64,000 bases of DNA from Chryseobacterium sp. T16E-39 (GCF_002216065.1 NZ_CP022282.1:4030001-4094000); one strand, 5' to 3'. Numbered from the stretch's first letter, positions 16,154 to 23,461 are shown. Program-made: numbers and translations. Notes: generated by a model from the letters alone, not told the origin.

Positions 16154-18528
16154 ATGAATATTTCCAATCCTATGAAGGGTATTTTTGGGAATGGAATACG
16201 GATGTAGATGTCCATGATGACTCAGGTTATCATGAGAATAATCTTGTTTCTATTCCAAATGTTGGTGCTATCGCTTACAGGCCCTACCTCATTGAGGTGC
16301 TAAAAGAATTACAGCAACAGGGAATTCCCCCTTTTGGAACGTTATTGCTGGTGCTGTACGCAACGCAGGAAGGATACCTCAATTTTGATGGACTTTCCTA
16401 TTATTTAAAGAAAATTGAGCAGGAGACAAAAGCTAATATTGAGCTTGATTGCATCATCAATTTTTTAGAAAATCTTAATAAATTAGGAAAGTCTTATAAA
16501 AAAGGACAGAATAGAATTCTTCTGTTACAAGTGCTTTTTAATGATGCACATAACAGGATGTCTCCGGCATCCAGTGCTATTCTTCTGAAAAAGTTTGCGA
16601 AAAATCCATATGCTCTTTCCAAGAGTGCTGAAAAAATACCAATGACACCGTTATTTGTATTGAGAGACACCAGAATTTTAGTCTGGCTCAATGAAAAATT
16701 TCCGACGGTTGAATCAATGATCTATGCAATGAAAGGGTTTAGCAGTGAACCGGAATTGGATGATGAGATCGCAGAGGAAGAAATAACGGTGGAATCAAGT
16801 AAGGATTTTATCCAGGAATTAACCGAGGAGCCTAAAACATTTCAGGTAGGGAGTCTGATTAAAAGAATCTGGAGTGGACTCAAAATTCCGATGCGTCATC
16901 TTTCTCCTGGTGAACAGCCAATAGGAGGGATTTCCGATATGTCAAATAAAGGAGATTTTCACAGGATGCTCTTGTCAGAATTTGCCAATGAAGATGAGGT
17001 TTTTATGAGCAGGGTAGCAAACAATGAAACACTTTATATCCAAAGGGAAGTACCTCCTGAAGAAAATGTCTTTGAGAGAATTATTTTAATAGACACTTCT
17101 TTGAGAAACTGGGGAACCCCAAAAGTGATAGCTTATGCATCTGCAATTGCAGTTATAAAACATCCAAAAGCTCATTCAGAGTGTCAGGTTTTTACGCTGG
17201 GACAAACGAGTGTTCCTATTTCTCTTGACCGTGTAGAAAATGTGGTCGATCATTTGAATCAGGTAAGCCCGGTATTAGATGTTTCTCAGGCGCTTGATCA
17301 ATTTTTTAAAGATGAACACACGGATAAGGATCTTGAAGTATTTTTTATCACCAATCAGGAAAATCTGGCCAATGAAAATTTACAAAGGGTCATTCATGAA
17401 AACAGGGATCGGCTTAAGTTTGTTGTAACCACTTCAACTGAAGGGGAGGTCAATTTTTTCAAACATCATAAAGGAACACGGAAGCATATTCAGAAAATTG
17501 TACTTCCATTACAGGAGTTATGGGCCAATCCACCACAGCGGAAACAGAAAGCCGATCAGGAATCTGTAAGTGGTAAGAAAACCGATGTTCCAAAAAACTA
17601 TCCTATTTTGTTTCCCACTCCGGTTAATAAAATAGCTACCTTTTTATATGAGGGTGAGTTTTTTATTTTAAGCAATAAAAAGCAGTTGCTTAGAACCTAT
17701 TTATCCGATAATTATTATAACAAAGACTATTATGACCGTTACAGAATACATCGGGGTTGTGAAGTTTTAATTGAAAATATTTCCATTAAGCCCCGGGGGC
17801 AGTTTGCTTTGGCGAAGAACAAGCAGCAGCAGTTTATTTTATGCCAGTACCAATCTGATAAAAATATTATTTCTAAACTCAACCTGAATACAAAAGAATA
17901 TTCTGAGCTTAATCTGACTGGGAAAAATATTCCTGATGATTACCAATTGATTTATTTCAATAAAAGTTTCTATATGCATCATGCTGAATCTGACTGGATT
18001 TATCATATCAACATTGATGGGAATATTTCAATCGAATCTGTGAAAAATGATAAGGAAATTGCTAAGAATCACTCGAAAGTGGAAACGGAGATGAAGAAAC
18101 TGGCCAATAACGGGATCAAGGTTTTAAACAATTTTAATAATATCGGAATCAATTCAGAAAATAGCTTGGTCATCTCGAATAACAGATTGACAAAGGTTTA
18201 TGATAATTCTTTAACCTTATACAGGAATAATCACCCGATAAAAATAGCTGCAAATCAGTATAAAAATAAATTTACTTTTTCAGATGGAAGCGAGATCATT
18301 ACAGACTCCCGTGGAATTTTAACGTTTAAAAGCAGTAATAAAAACATTCCGGTATTTTATATTCCTTCCACAGAACATGGCTTTCTTTCTCTGGCAACAA
18401 ATACCGAGTTTGGAGGAGCAGAATATTATCTGCCGGAAACGACTCTACTCAAAATGAAAACAGTCGGGGACATGTATTCCGATTATATGGAACCGTTTAT
18501 CACTCAAATTTTGGAATATGGAACTTAG
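16144..18528 (+). CDS. vWA-domain protein with C-terminal beta-propeller-like region
   Basis: 794 residues. About 1-200 is a helical region. About 310-460 is a von Willebrand A-like domain: strand IILIDTSLRNWG (316-324, MIDAS-like but D-T-S-L-R rather than DxSxS) and later strands VFFITNQENL and LKFVVTTS. From about 475 to the end come repeated beta strands with YDxxxRYRIH, LICQYQSDKN, LIYFNKSFYMHHAESDW and LVISNNRLTKVYDN-like units, the look of a beta-propeller. This domain order is the core of the classical MoxR-vWA-propeller ternary systems. The MIDAS is degenerate, so metal binding is uncertain. Confidence 0.75.
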   Translation: MELNEYFQSYEGYFWEWNTDVDVHDDSGYHENNLVSIPNVGAIAYRPYLIEVLKELQQQGIPPFGTLLLVLYATQEGYLNFDGLSYYLKKIEQETKANIELDCIINFLENLNKLGKSYKKGQNRILLLQVLFNDAHNRMSPASSAILLKKFAKNPYALSKSAEKIPMTPLFVLRDTRILVWLNEKFPTVESMIYAMKGFSSEPELDDEIAEEEITVESSKDFIQELTEEPKTFQVGSLIKRIWSGLKIPMRHLSPGEQPIGGISDMSNKGDFHRMLLSEFANEDEVFMSRVANNETLYIQREVPPEENVFERIILIDTSLRNWGTPKVIAYASAIAVIKHPKAHSECQVFTLGQTSVPISLDRVENVVDHLNQVSPVLDVSQALDQFFKDEHTDKDLEVFFITNQENLANENLQRVIHENRDRLKFVVTTSTEGEVNFFKHHKGTRKHIQKIVLPLQELWANPPQRKQKADQESVSGKKTDVPKNYPILFPTPVNKIATFLYEGEFFILSNKKQLLRTYLSDNYYNKDYYDRYRIHRGCEVLIENISIKPRGQFALAKNKQQQFILCQYQSDKNIISKLNLNTKEYSELNLTGKNIPDDYQLIYFNKSFYMHHAESDWIYHINIDGNISIESVKNDKEIAKNHSKVETEMKKLANNGIKVLNNFNNIGINSENSLVISNNRLTKVYDNSLTLYRNNHPIKIAANQYKNKFTFSDGSEIITDSRGILTFKSSNKNIPVFYIPSTEHGFLSLATNTEFGGAEYYLPETTLLKMKTVGDMYSDYMEPFITQILEYGT

Positions 18529-20182
18529 AATAAAACCTTTTCCAAAAAATAATTATCCCAAGAAGGGTCTTTTGATTAAGAGTTCTTCACCATCGGTGTG
18601 GCTGAGAGAAATGGATGTGTTGGAAATTGATCTTAATCAGGTACAAACATTTGCGATCCCCTCTAATGAGCCTAATGTCCTCTACGGATGTTTTATTGTT
18701 TTTAATAATTCCGCTCCCCAGGAAATTGGAAAGAATTCTTATTTTCAATGTGTGGATGATGTATTGTTTATTCCGGAAAATTCTACTTTTTATCCCAAGG
18801 TTAATCCTGAAGACTGGCATCATATTGATTCTATATTTCTTATCATCCATCCCGAATTTGGGATGGTGAAATTAAAAGAAGAAATAGATTGGATCTCCTT
18901 ACTGGATGAATCTGTAAAAGCTCAGGTTTCTATTAAAAAGCCATTGAATGGAGTGTACATTCCCAAGGAAATTAAGAGTTATACAGTCGAGATTGATGAT
19001 GAGAAAATGATGGAATCACTCCAACAATCTCAGACAGAAGAAGAGTGGATGAAAAATCTTCCTTTTGATATGAAGAAAGTGATGGCGGGGAATAAAAAAG
19101 AAATAGAGAAATACCTAAAGTATATTGAGAAATATCCGGACAGAGCTGTAGATCTGGGTGTTCCTTTGGATATTCTCGGGACTTCAAGAGGAGATGGCTG
19201 GGGAAAATTTATATTTAATAATAGCTGGCTGAACCGATTACTGGGAAGGAATAATGGAGGCGGCAAACCCAGAGATTACAGATGGGTTCTGGTTGCTTTG
19301 TGGATTGTGATTATTGGTGGAAGGGTAATTATAGGTTTTACCAAAGATACCCCCAAGACTGAAGCTCCTGCTTCTTCAGGAAATGTAGTATCTAAAGATG
19401 CTTTAAAAAATCAGAATCCGGATAGAATAGCTTTTGAATCTGGGCTAACTGAGATTGATATGAAAATTGATTCCCTTTACCATGATGAAAGAAAAGAATT
19501 AACAAAAGAATATGCGGCTGCAGCTTCGAAAGGGCCTCGTGCCAAGGAATTGATAGAAGTAGAAAAGAAGCTCGAGAACTACAGAACAAAAGAAAATAAG
19601 ACAAGAGATTTTCTTAAAAAAATATACAACAGGAAAATCGCAAAGCATGTTGAAAGCAAATCCACGGAATTTCAAAGGAGGATTTCGGATTCTCTTAAAA
19701 GAAAAAATCCGGACAAGCCTGTTAACCAAGGTGTCGTAAAAAGTGTCTGGACGAAGAAGCGGGTCCTTATGGAAGATTCTTTAGGACGGCTGTACGGAAC
19801 GTTGGGAGGTATAGAGCCTCAATTTACGTCTGGTCAGAATACCAATACAAAGAAAACATTGAATACTGAAAACTCTTCATCACAAAAGATTTCATTCTCT
19901 GAAATTGTTTGGTTAATTATTCTGATTATTGGAAGTGTAGGTCTGTATTCCTATTTCTTCAGAAAAAAAACATTAAATATAGGAGGAGAAAACGTTCCAG
20001 GTGGGGTTAAAATATTCCTGGCTATTATTTTGGTAGGAATGCTGATCTATCTTTTCTACCCACTGATTGAAATGTATGGCTACAACTGGTTTGTATGGCT
20101 TTTGGTTGTGTGTGTGATCCTGCTTATCTATCGTTTATTCAGTGAAGATAAAACCATTTTAAAATCCGACAAAGATGAATAA
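18518..20182 (+). CDS. Membrane protein of the MoxR/vWA operon
   Basis: 554 residues, overlapping both neighbours (11 and 8 bases). The N-terminal ~200 residues are a soluble beta-rich domain resembling the bpX-type partners. A transmembrane segment lies near 255-274 (WVLVALWIVIIGGRVIIGF). A Lys/Glu-rich coiled-coil-like stretch follows (about 300-440). Three more hydrophobic segments lie at about 463-485, 500-520 and 522-545. It probably anchors the system to the inner membrane and spans from the cytoplasmic sensor part to a long linker domain. Exact family not recognised. Confidence 0.7.
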   Translation: MELRIKPFPKNNYPKKGLLIKSSSPSVWLREMDVLEIDLNQVQTFAIPSNEPNVLYGCFIVFNNSAPQEIGKNSYFQCVDDVLFIPENSTFYPKVNPEDWHHIDSIFLIIHPEFGMVKLKEEIDWISLLDESVKAQVSIKKPLNGVYIPKEIKSYTVEIDDEKMMESLQQSQTEEEWMKNLPFDMKKVMAGNKKEIEKYLKYIEKYPDRAVDLGVPLDILGTSRGDGWGKFIFNNSWLNRLLGRNNGGGKPRDYRWVLVALWIVIIGGRVIIGFTKDTPKTEAPASSGNVVSKDALKNQNPDRIAFESGLTEIDMKIDSLYHDERKELTKEYAAAASKGPRAKELIEVEKKLENYRTKENKTRDFLKKIYNRKIAKHVESKSTEFQRRISDSLKRKNPDKPVNQGVVKSVWTKKRVLMEDSLGRLYGTLGGIEPQFTSGQNTNTKKTLNTENSSSQKISFSEIVWLIILIIGSVGLYSYFFRKKTLNIGGENVPGGVKIFLAIILVGMLIYLFYPLIEMYGYNWFVWLLVVCVILLIYRLFSEDKTILKSDKDE

Positions 20183-21194
20183 GCAGAAGTTTATAGATAA
20201 ATTTATCAGAGCATTTTTTATCCTGGTATTTCTTAAGATGTTGGGACTGACTGCCCAGCTGTTTCATCAGAGTTTCTGGAGTGTATTAGGTACCCTGGGG
20301 ATTTTTCTTATCGTAGCTGTTATTATTTTACTTGTCATAATTAGTCTTAAGGATAAAGAAAAAGGGGATCGGAATTCAGGAAGGAGAGGAAGCTCCGGTG
20401 GAAGCTTCTATCTTGAAAATTCACTTTTTGACAGGATCCGCAGTAAATATGAAGAACTGGCCGAAAAATATATAGCGGACGGTGATTATAAAAAAGCGGC
20501 AAAAGTTTATATGAACCTTCTTCAGGACAATTACCGCGCTGCTAAAACACTGGAGAATGGAGGATTATATAATGAAGCTGCGGTTATTTATCTTAAAAGG
20601 TTAAATAATAAATCGGATGCTGCAATCTGCTATGAGAAGGCAAAACAATACAGAAAAGCAATTGATCTTTACAAAGAATTGGAGCAGAAAGAAAAGGTGG
20701 GTGATCTTTATAAAGAGATGAATGATATAAAAAATGCTCATATTTATTACCGGATGGTTGCGGATGATTTTGTTGAAAATAGTCAGATGGTAAAGGCCTC
20801 ACTGGTATACCGGAAAAAAATGGAAATGCCGGAAGAGGCTCAAAAGGTTTTGTTAAAAGGCTGGCAGGAAAATAAAGATACATTCAACTGTTTGAATAAT
20901 TACTTTGCTAATATTTTTGACCATAAAAAATTAGAAACTGAAATCCAGGCTTTGTATAACGAAACACCGTCAGACAAAAAACTGATCTATCTGGAAGCAA
21001 TGAAGTATGAGTTTAAAAAGAATTCTTCCCTGCAGCTGGTGACAAGAAACATAGCTTATGAGATCATTTCGGAAAAAGTGGAAACCCATTCAGAAATTGT
21101 AAACGAGCTAAAGTACTTTAATCCTGATGATCCGCTTATTTTAAAAGATATTTCCAGGTATAAGACAGGAAGGAATAAAATGTTTAGGAATTAG
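20175..21194 (+). CDS. Membrane-anchored TPR-like protein of the MoxR/vWA operon
   Basis: 339 residues. Two N-terminal hydrophobic segments (about 9-30 and 36-60, LGTLGIFLIVAVIILLVII) are followed by a basic, Gly/Ser-rich linker (GDRNSGRRGSSGGS). From about residue 90 tandem helical units of TPR/SEL1 character follow (KYEELAEKYIADGDYKKAAK, NEAAVIYLKRLNN, KAIDLYKELEQKEKVGDLY). Start overlaps the previous gene by eight bases. It is the last gene; TPR arrays usually bind partner proteins, so it may be the effector-recruiting arm of the system (inference). Confidence 0.75.
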   Translation: MNKQKFIDKFIRAFFILVFLKMLGLTAQLFHQSFWSVLGTLGIFLIVAVIILLVIISLKDKEKGDRNSGRRGSSGGSFYLENSLFDRIRSKYEELAEKYIADGDYKKAAKVYMNLLQDNYRAAKTLENGGLYNEAAVIYLKRLNNKSDAAICYEKAKQYRKAIDLYKELEQKEKVGDLYKEMNDIKNAHIYYRMVADDFVENSQMVKASLVYRKKMEMPEEAQKVLLKGWQENKDTFNCLNNYFANIFDHKKLETEIQALYNETPSDKKLIYLEAMKYEFKKNSSLQLVTRNIAYEIISEKVETHSEIVNELKYFNPDDPLILKDISRYKTGRNKMFRN

Positions 21195-21302
21195 GATTTA
21201 AAATTGAAAGATTTAGATGTTTCAATCTCATTTTATAAGTACTTTTTATAATCTGCAGAGAAGCTGAGGTTCCTGAAGCGACCATTTTATTAAGAAAAAT
21301 AT

Positions 21303-21310
21303 TATCTTTG
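21303..21310 (+). promoter_or_regulatory. -7 box of the 42-residue small ORF
   Basis: TATCTTTG matches TAnnTTTG and lies 13 bases before the ATG at 21324, so the small gene should have a very short leader. Confidence 0.45.
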
Positions 21311-21323
21311 CCAACATAAAATT

Positions 21324-21452
21324 ATGACAAAACAAAGCGCACATATCAATGTAAATCTATGCGATTGCCCTATACTAAAGGGATCGTTTGGATATGAATG
21401 GACGATATGGAATGAGGCAAAATGTGCTGACTTTGGAAATTATTTACTGTAA
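21324..21452 (+). CDS. 42-residue small protein, unrecognised
   Basis: The frame starts at ATG 21324 and stops at TAA 21450-21452. The peptide starts MTKQSAHINVNLCDCPILKG and contains three Cys, two of them as CDC. A good -7 box lies 13 bases upstream and a strong terminator (21480-21511) lies 28 bases downstream, so promoter, ORF and terminator form a complete small transcription unit. No family recognised. It may be a leader or a genuine small protein. Confidence 0.45.
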   Translation: MTKQSAHINVNLCDCPILKGSFGYEWTIWNEAKCADFGNYLL

Positions 21453-21479
21453 ACTCGTAAAGATTTAATCAAAATACTG

Positions 21480-21511
21480 CAAAAACGCCTCGATTATCGG
21501 GGCGTTTTTTG
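21480..21511 (+). terminator. Terminator after the small ORF
   Basis: AAAAACGCC(T)CGA and TCG(G)GGCGTTTTT form a 13-bp stem with one G-U pair and a T run. Confidence 0.85.
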
Positions 21512-21736
21512 CGTTTTTAGAAGAGAAATTATTTAGAATGAAAAAAAATAACCAAAAAAGTGAAAATTTTTAATTAACGATGGAATTTTAATACAATAAA
21601 ATAGAGTGATAAGAAAACCGGTGAGAGACAGTCATTTAGGTAATTAAAGGATCTGCAAAAAATTGCGGACAGGAATTTGCATGTCTTTATTTGAGTTTAA
21701 ATTACTGATTTTCAAATAGTTGAATTAAAATTTTAT

Positions 21737-21767
21737 TTGCGAATTCGAAAAAATCATATTTACTTTG
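21737..21767 (+). promoter_or_regulatory. Probable promoter of the tRNA/ncRNA array
   Basis: TTG at 21737-21739 and TTACTTTG at 21760-21767 are separated by 20 bases. The -7 element and its two flanking bases equal those of the promoter at 28067. Confidence 0.45.
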
Positions 21768-21830
21768 CAACCGAAAATTAAAAGCAACAGGCTTTCTGGT
21801 TTTCAAAAATGTTTAAAACAAAAAAATATA

Positions 21831-21956
21831 ATGAAACAATTACATTACATAATTAACCGCAATTCAAAACTACAGGGACAAGAGCCGAAGGGCTTCGCTT
21901 GTATTCTTGATCGTGAATTTATGAATGAAAGGTGCTTATATACGTGGGTCGACTAA
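21831..21956 (+). CDS. Possible 41-residue ORF in a structured leader
   Basis: ATG 21831 to TAA 21956 gives a 41-residue product starting MKQLHYIINRNSK. Within the frame the RNA can fold: ACAAG/CTTGT around AGCC/GGCT at about 21868-21893. The frame overlaps the start of the tRNA-like element at 21930. Either the ORF is real and short or the stretch is a structured RNA. Confidence is low. Confidence 0.3.
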   Translation: MKQLHYIINRNSKLQGQEPKGFACILDREFMNERCLYTWVD

Positions 21957-21988
21957 CGGCTTGATCCGTCAAAATATATACAGCACCT
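21930..21988 (+). ncRNA. tRNA-like hairpin, no T-arm
   Basis: AGGTGCT (21930-21936) and AGCACCT (21982-21988) form a perfect 7-bp acceptor-like stem, followed by TA as at tRNA positions 8-9. The inner hairpin ACGG-CTTGAT-CCGT resembles an anticodon arm with a 6-nt loop. No T-arm is visible. The 3' strand can alternatively pair with GAGGTGCT of the following terminator hairpin, so the two structures exclude each other. Confidence 0.35.
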
Positions 21989-22011
21989 CCCGAAAAGAGG
22001 TGCTTTTTTTT
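21982..22011 (+). terminator. Hairpin with T run just before the first tRNA
   Basis: AGCACCTC-ccgaaaa-GAGGTGCT is an 8-bp stem followed by seven or more T. It may terminate the upstream small transcript or act as an attenuator before the array. Confidence 0.7.
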
Positions 22012-22013
22012 AT

Positions 22014-22086
22014 GGTTTCTTTAGCTTATTTGGTAAAGCGTCGGTTTGTGGCACCGGAGAACAGGGTTCGATCCCCGAAGATACCC
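22014..22086 (+). tRNA. tRNA-His (GTG), structurally degenerate
   Basis: Anticodon stem TCGGT/ACCGG encloses TTGTGGC, giving anticodon GTG. D-arm (GCTT/AAGC) is intact. The acceptor stem has a T-T mismatch and the outer two T-stem pairs fail (CAGGG against CCCGA). The G-1/C73 pair expected for His can be drawn. No encoded CCA. Could be a weakly folded or decoy tRNA. Confidence 0.55.
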
Positions 22087-22093
22087 AAAGTAC

Positions 22094-22167
22094 AATCTCA
22101 TAGCTCAATTGGTCAGAGCACCGGTCTTTTAAACCGGGGGTTGAAGGTTCAATTCCTTCTGGGATTA
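22094..22167 (+). tRNA. tRNA-Lys (TTT), divergent body
   Basis: Full cloverleaf: acceptor AATCTCA/TGGGATT (one G-U), D-arm GCTC/GAGC, anticodon arm CCGGT-CTTTTAA-ACCGG, T-arm GAAGG/CCTTC. The acceptor starts with A-U pairs, unlike the usual GC-starting bacterial tRNA-Lys, suggesting an extra, divergent copy. Confidence 0.8.
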
Positions 22168-22173
22168 CAAAAA

Positions 22174-22245
22174 GGTCTATTGAGGTAATGGCTAACCTGC
22201 CCGACTGTCTCTTGGGCACTGCGAGTTCGATTCTCGCATAGACCG
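22174..22245 (+). tRNA. tRNA-Asp (GTC)
   Basis: Acceptor GGTCTAT/ATAGACC, D-stem AGGT/ACCT, anticodon arm CCCGA-CTGTCTC-TTGGG, T-arm GCGAG/CTCGC, discriminator G73 as expected for Asp. Position 37 is T, which is unusual (normally a purine). Confidence 0.75.
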
Positions 22246-22248
22246 CAT

Positions 22249-22309
22249 AGGTTCATGGAAAACTTTGGCTCCGACTGTCTCTCGGAAAAGAAGTTGGAAA
22301 CTGAACCTT
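22249..22309 (+). tRNA. Mini tRNA-like, anticodon GTC (Asp type), reduced T-arm
   Basis: Acceptor AGGTTCA/TGAACCT is a perfect 7-bp stem only three bases after the Asp tRNA. The anticodon arm TCCGA-CTGTCTC-TCGGA is perfect and its loop equals the preceding tRNA-Asp. The T-arm is cut down to AGTT-gga-AACT and the D-arm is not clear. Total is 60 nt. Confidence 0.5.
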
Positions 22310-22313
22310 AAAA

Positions 22314-22385
22314 CTGGAAAGATAACGGTGGTTGTTTACCCGCCTTGGACGCGGGAGGCCATAGGTTCGAATCCTATTTTCCAGA
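22314..22385 (+). tRNA. tRNA-Pro (TGG)
   Basis: Acceptor CTGGAAA/TTTCCAG, anticodon arm CCCGC-CTTGGAC-GCGGG (TGG), T-arm ATAGG-TTCGAAT-CCTAT, A73. Positions 8-9 are GA instead of TA and the D-stem is short. Confidence 0.75.
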
Positions 22386-22391
22386 CAATTT

Positions 22392-22465
22392 GATTTCGTA
22401 GCTCAATTGGTTAGAGCATTGGTCTGATACGCCGAAGGTTGAAGGTTCAAGTCCTTCCGAAATTA
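22392..22465 (+). tRNA. tRNA-Ile (GAT)
   Basis: Acceptor GATTTCG/CGAAATT (G-U first pair), D-arm GCTC/GAGC, anticodon arm TTGGT-CTGATAC-GCCGA (two G-U pairs), T-arm GAAGG/CCTTC, A73. A divergent body with weak pairs. Confidence 0.78.
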
Positions 22466-22471
22466 CAAAAA

Positions 22472-22543
22472 GATTTTGTAGCTCAATGGTAGAGCGCTGG
22501 CCTGTTAAGCCTGAAGTTGAAAGTTCGAATCTTTCCAGAATCG
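22472..22543 (+). tRNA. tRNA-Asn (GTT)
   Basis: Acceptor GATTTTG/CAGAATC (one G-U), D-arm GCTC/GAGC, anticodon arm CTGGC-CTGTTAA-GCCTG with one T-T mismatch, T-arm GAAAG/CTTTC, discriminator G73 as in Asn. Confidence 0.75.
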
Positions 22544-22577
22544 CAGACAACTAAATGTTAATTGTTTCGAAAGAGAA

Positions 22578-22650
22578 GAAAAAAGGTAGGTCAAGAGCAG
22601 AAGATCTTTACGCCAAATACAGAAAATACCGACTGCCTTTTTCTTTTTTA
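22578..22650 (+). ncRNA. Repeated hairpin RNA, copy 1
   Basis: Arms GAAAAAAGGTAGGTC (22578-22592) and GACTGCCTTTTTC (22631-22643) form a long stem with one bulge, followed by a T run. The loop carries the core AAGAGCAGAAGATCTTTA (22593-22610), shared with copies 2 and 3. Unrecognised family; it lies between tRNA-Asn and tRNA-Cys. Confidence 0.6.
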
Positions 22651-22701
22651 TGAAATTGAAAATATTATTAGAAGATGAATAATAGAGAGTTTATACATTC
22701 A

Positions 22702-22743
22702 CTATCAACTATCAACTATCAACTATCAACTATCAACTATCAA
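22702..22743 (+). repeat. Tandem 7-bp repeat (CTATCAA, six units)
   Basis: CTATCAA is repeated six times with degenerate continuation into ATTATCATTTATAATCA. Similar ATTTATCA-type low-complexity spacers separate most tRNA genes in the array (23000-23030, 23205-23300, 23400-23460, 23540-23620, 23700-23745). Confidence 0.8.
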
Positions 22744-22769
22744 TTATCATTTATAATCAATAAAAATCT

Positions 22770-22851
22770 GATGGTTCGCCGAAGTGGAAGAGTCGGGGCG
22801 GTCTGCAAAACCGTTGCATAAGCTGAGTGGGTTTGAATCCCATAGCCATCT
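22770..22851 (+). tRNA. tRNA-Cys (GCA) on a class II (Tyr-like) body
   Basis: 82 nt. Acceptor GATGGTT/AGCCATC, D-arm CCGA/TCGG, anticodon arm GCGGT-CTGCAAA-ACCGT (GCA), an enlarged variable region of 12 nt, T-arm GTGGG/CCCAT with TTTGAAT loop (T56 rather than C). Discriminator T73 fits Cys identity. D-arm and junction sequences are close to the tRNA-Tyr at 23033. Confidence 0.75.
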
Positions 22852-22879
22852 CAAATAACTAAAATGAGATTAGTTCCGG

Positions 22880-22950
22880 AGAAAAAGTAAAAGTTTGTCG
22901 AGCGCAGAAGTTCTTATATCAAACAAAAAAATCAAGACAAGCTTTTTCTG
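22880..22950 (+). ncRNA. Repeated hairpin RNA, copy 2
   Basis: Inner arms AAAAGTTTGTC and GACAAGCTTTT form an 11-bp stem. The core GAGCGCAGAAGTTCTTAT is at 22900-22917. The element lies between tRNA-Cys and tRNA-Tyr. Confidence 0.6.
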
Positions 22951-23032
22951 ACTCCACATTTTAGGCAGGGGTTAGATAATAGAGTGAAGTAAAATATCAT
23001 TTAGCTATTATCGATCATCATTCATAAAGAAA

Positions 23033-23116
23033 GGAAGTGCGCCGGAGTTGGAGAGTCGGGGCAGACTGTAAATCTGTTGCTTTATTGCTGAGTAGGTTCG
23101 AATCCTACCACTTCCA
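23033..23116 (+). tRNA. tRNA-Tyr (GTA), class II
   Basis: 84 nt. Acceptor GGAAGTG/CACTTCC, D-arm CCGG/TCGG, anticodon arm GCAGA-CTGTAAA-TCTGT, long variable arm (about 14 nt), T-arm GTAGG/CCTAC, A73. The best-formed member of the array. Confidence 0.88.
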
Positions 23117-23123
23117 CAACAAT

Positions 23124-23194
23124 CAACTGATAATGTAATGGCAGCATGCAGGAACTGTACTCTTGTCGCTTAGGTTCGATTCCTAGTCAGCTGA
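23124..23194 (+). tRNA. tRNA-like, anticodon TGT (Thr?), C33
   Basis: Acceptor CAACTGA/TCAGCTG with an A-C mismatch, D-arm ATGT/GCAT, anticodon stem CAGGA/TCTTG around ACTGTAC, T-arm TTAGG/CCTAG. A seven-base loop gives anticodon TGT but with C at position 33 instead of the universal U33, so decoding ability is doubtful. Confidence 0.55.
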
Positions 23195-23308
23195 TTATTA
23201 TTAATAAGAGATAAAAGATAAACGATAAAAGATGGTTGATAAGCCTAAATGCCAATATAGGATCAATTATCAATAATCATTTATCAATTATACATAAAGA
23301 AAGAGGAA

Positions 23309-23384
23309 AGAGAAAAGTTTGTCAAGCGCAGAAGATCTTTACAAACACTAACAAGCAAAAGTTTATATAGACAGGCTTTCTCTA
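23309..23384 (+). ncRNA. Repeated hairpin RNA, copy 3
   Basis: Arms AGAGAAAAGTTTGTC (23309-23323) and GACAGGCTTTCTCT (23370-23383). Core AAGCGCAGAAGATCTTTA at 23324-23341, almost identical to copy 1. Located between the Thr-type tRNA-like and tRNA-Leu. Confidence 0.6.
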
Positions 23385-23461
23385 ACCTTAATTATCAGTG
23401 ACAGATGATAAAGATTATATCTTATCCATTATAATTTATTATTTATCATTGGTAAAATCCG

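Larger units (their letters stand above)
21453..21830. other. Intergenic region before the tRNA array
   Basis: Besides the terminator at 21480, no gene is seen. At 21654-21668 TGCAA-N4-TTGCGG resembles a weak half of the shared operator. At 21737-21767 TTG and TTACTTTG form a promoter, the same -7 sequence as copy 3 of the shared module, preceding the 41-codon ORF. Confidence 0.4.

Noticed and set aside
21654..21668. TGCAA-N4-TTGCGG as a fourth copy of the shared operator
   Set aside because: The spacer is four instead of five and its distance to the next -7-like box is 20 rather than 13; kept only as a weak candidate.
22010..22219. A 69-codon minus-strand frame across the first tRNAs (and a plus-strand one at 21925-22188)
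   Set aside because: Both run straight through well-formed tRNA cloverleafs and have no coding character.
22702..22743. Short tandem repeats that might suggest a CRISPR array
   Set aside because: The unit is only seven bases with no spacers, and no cas genes are present.
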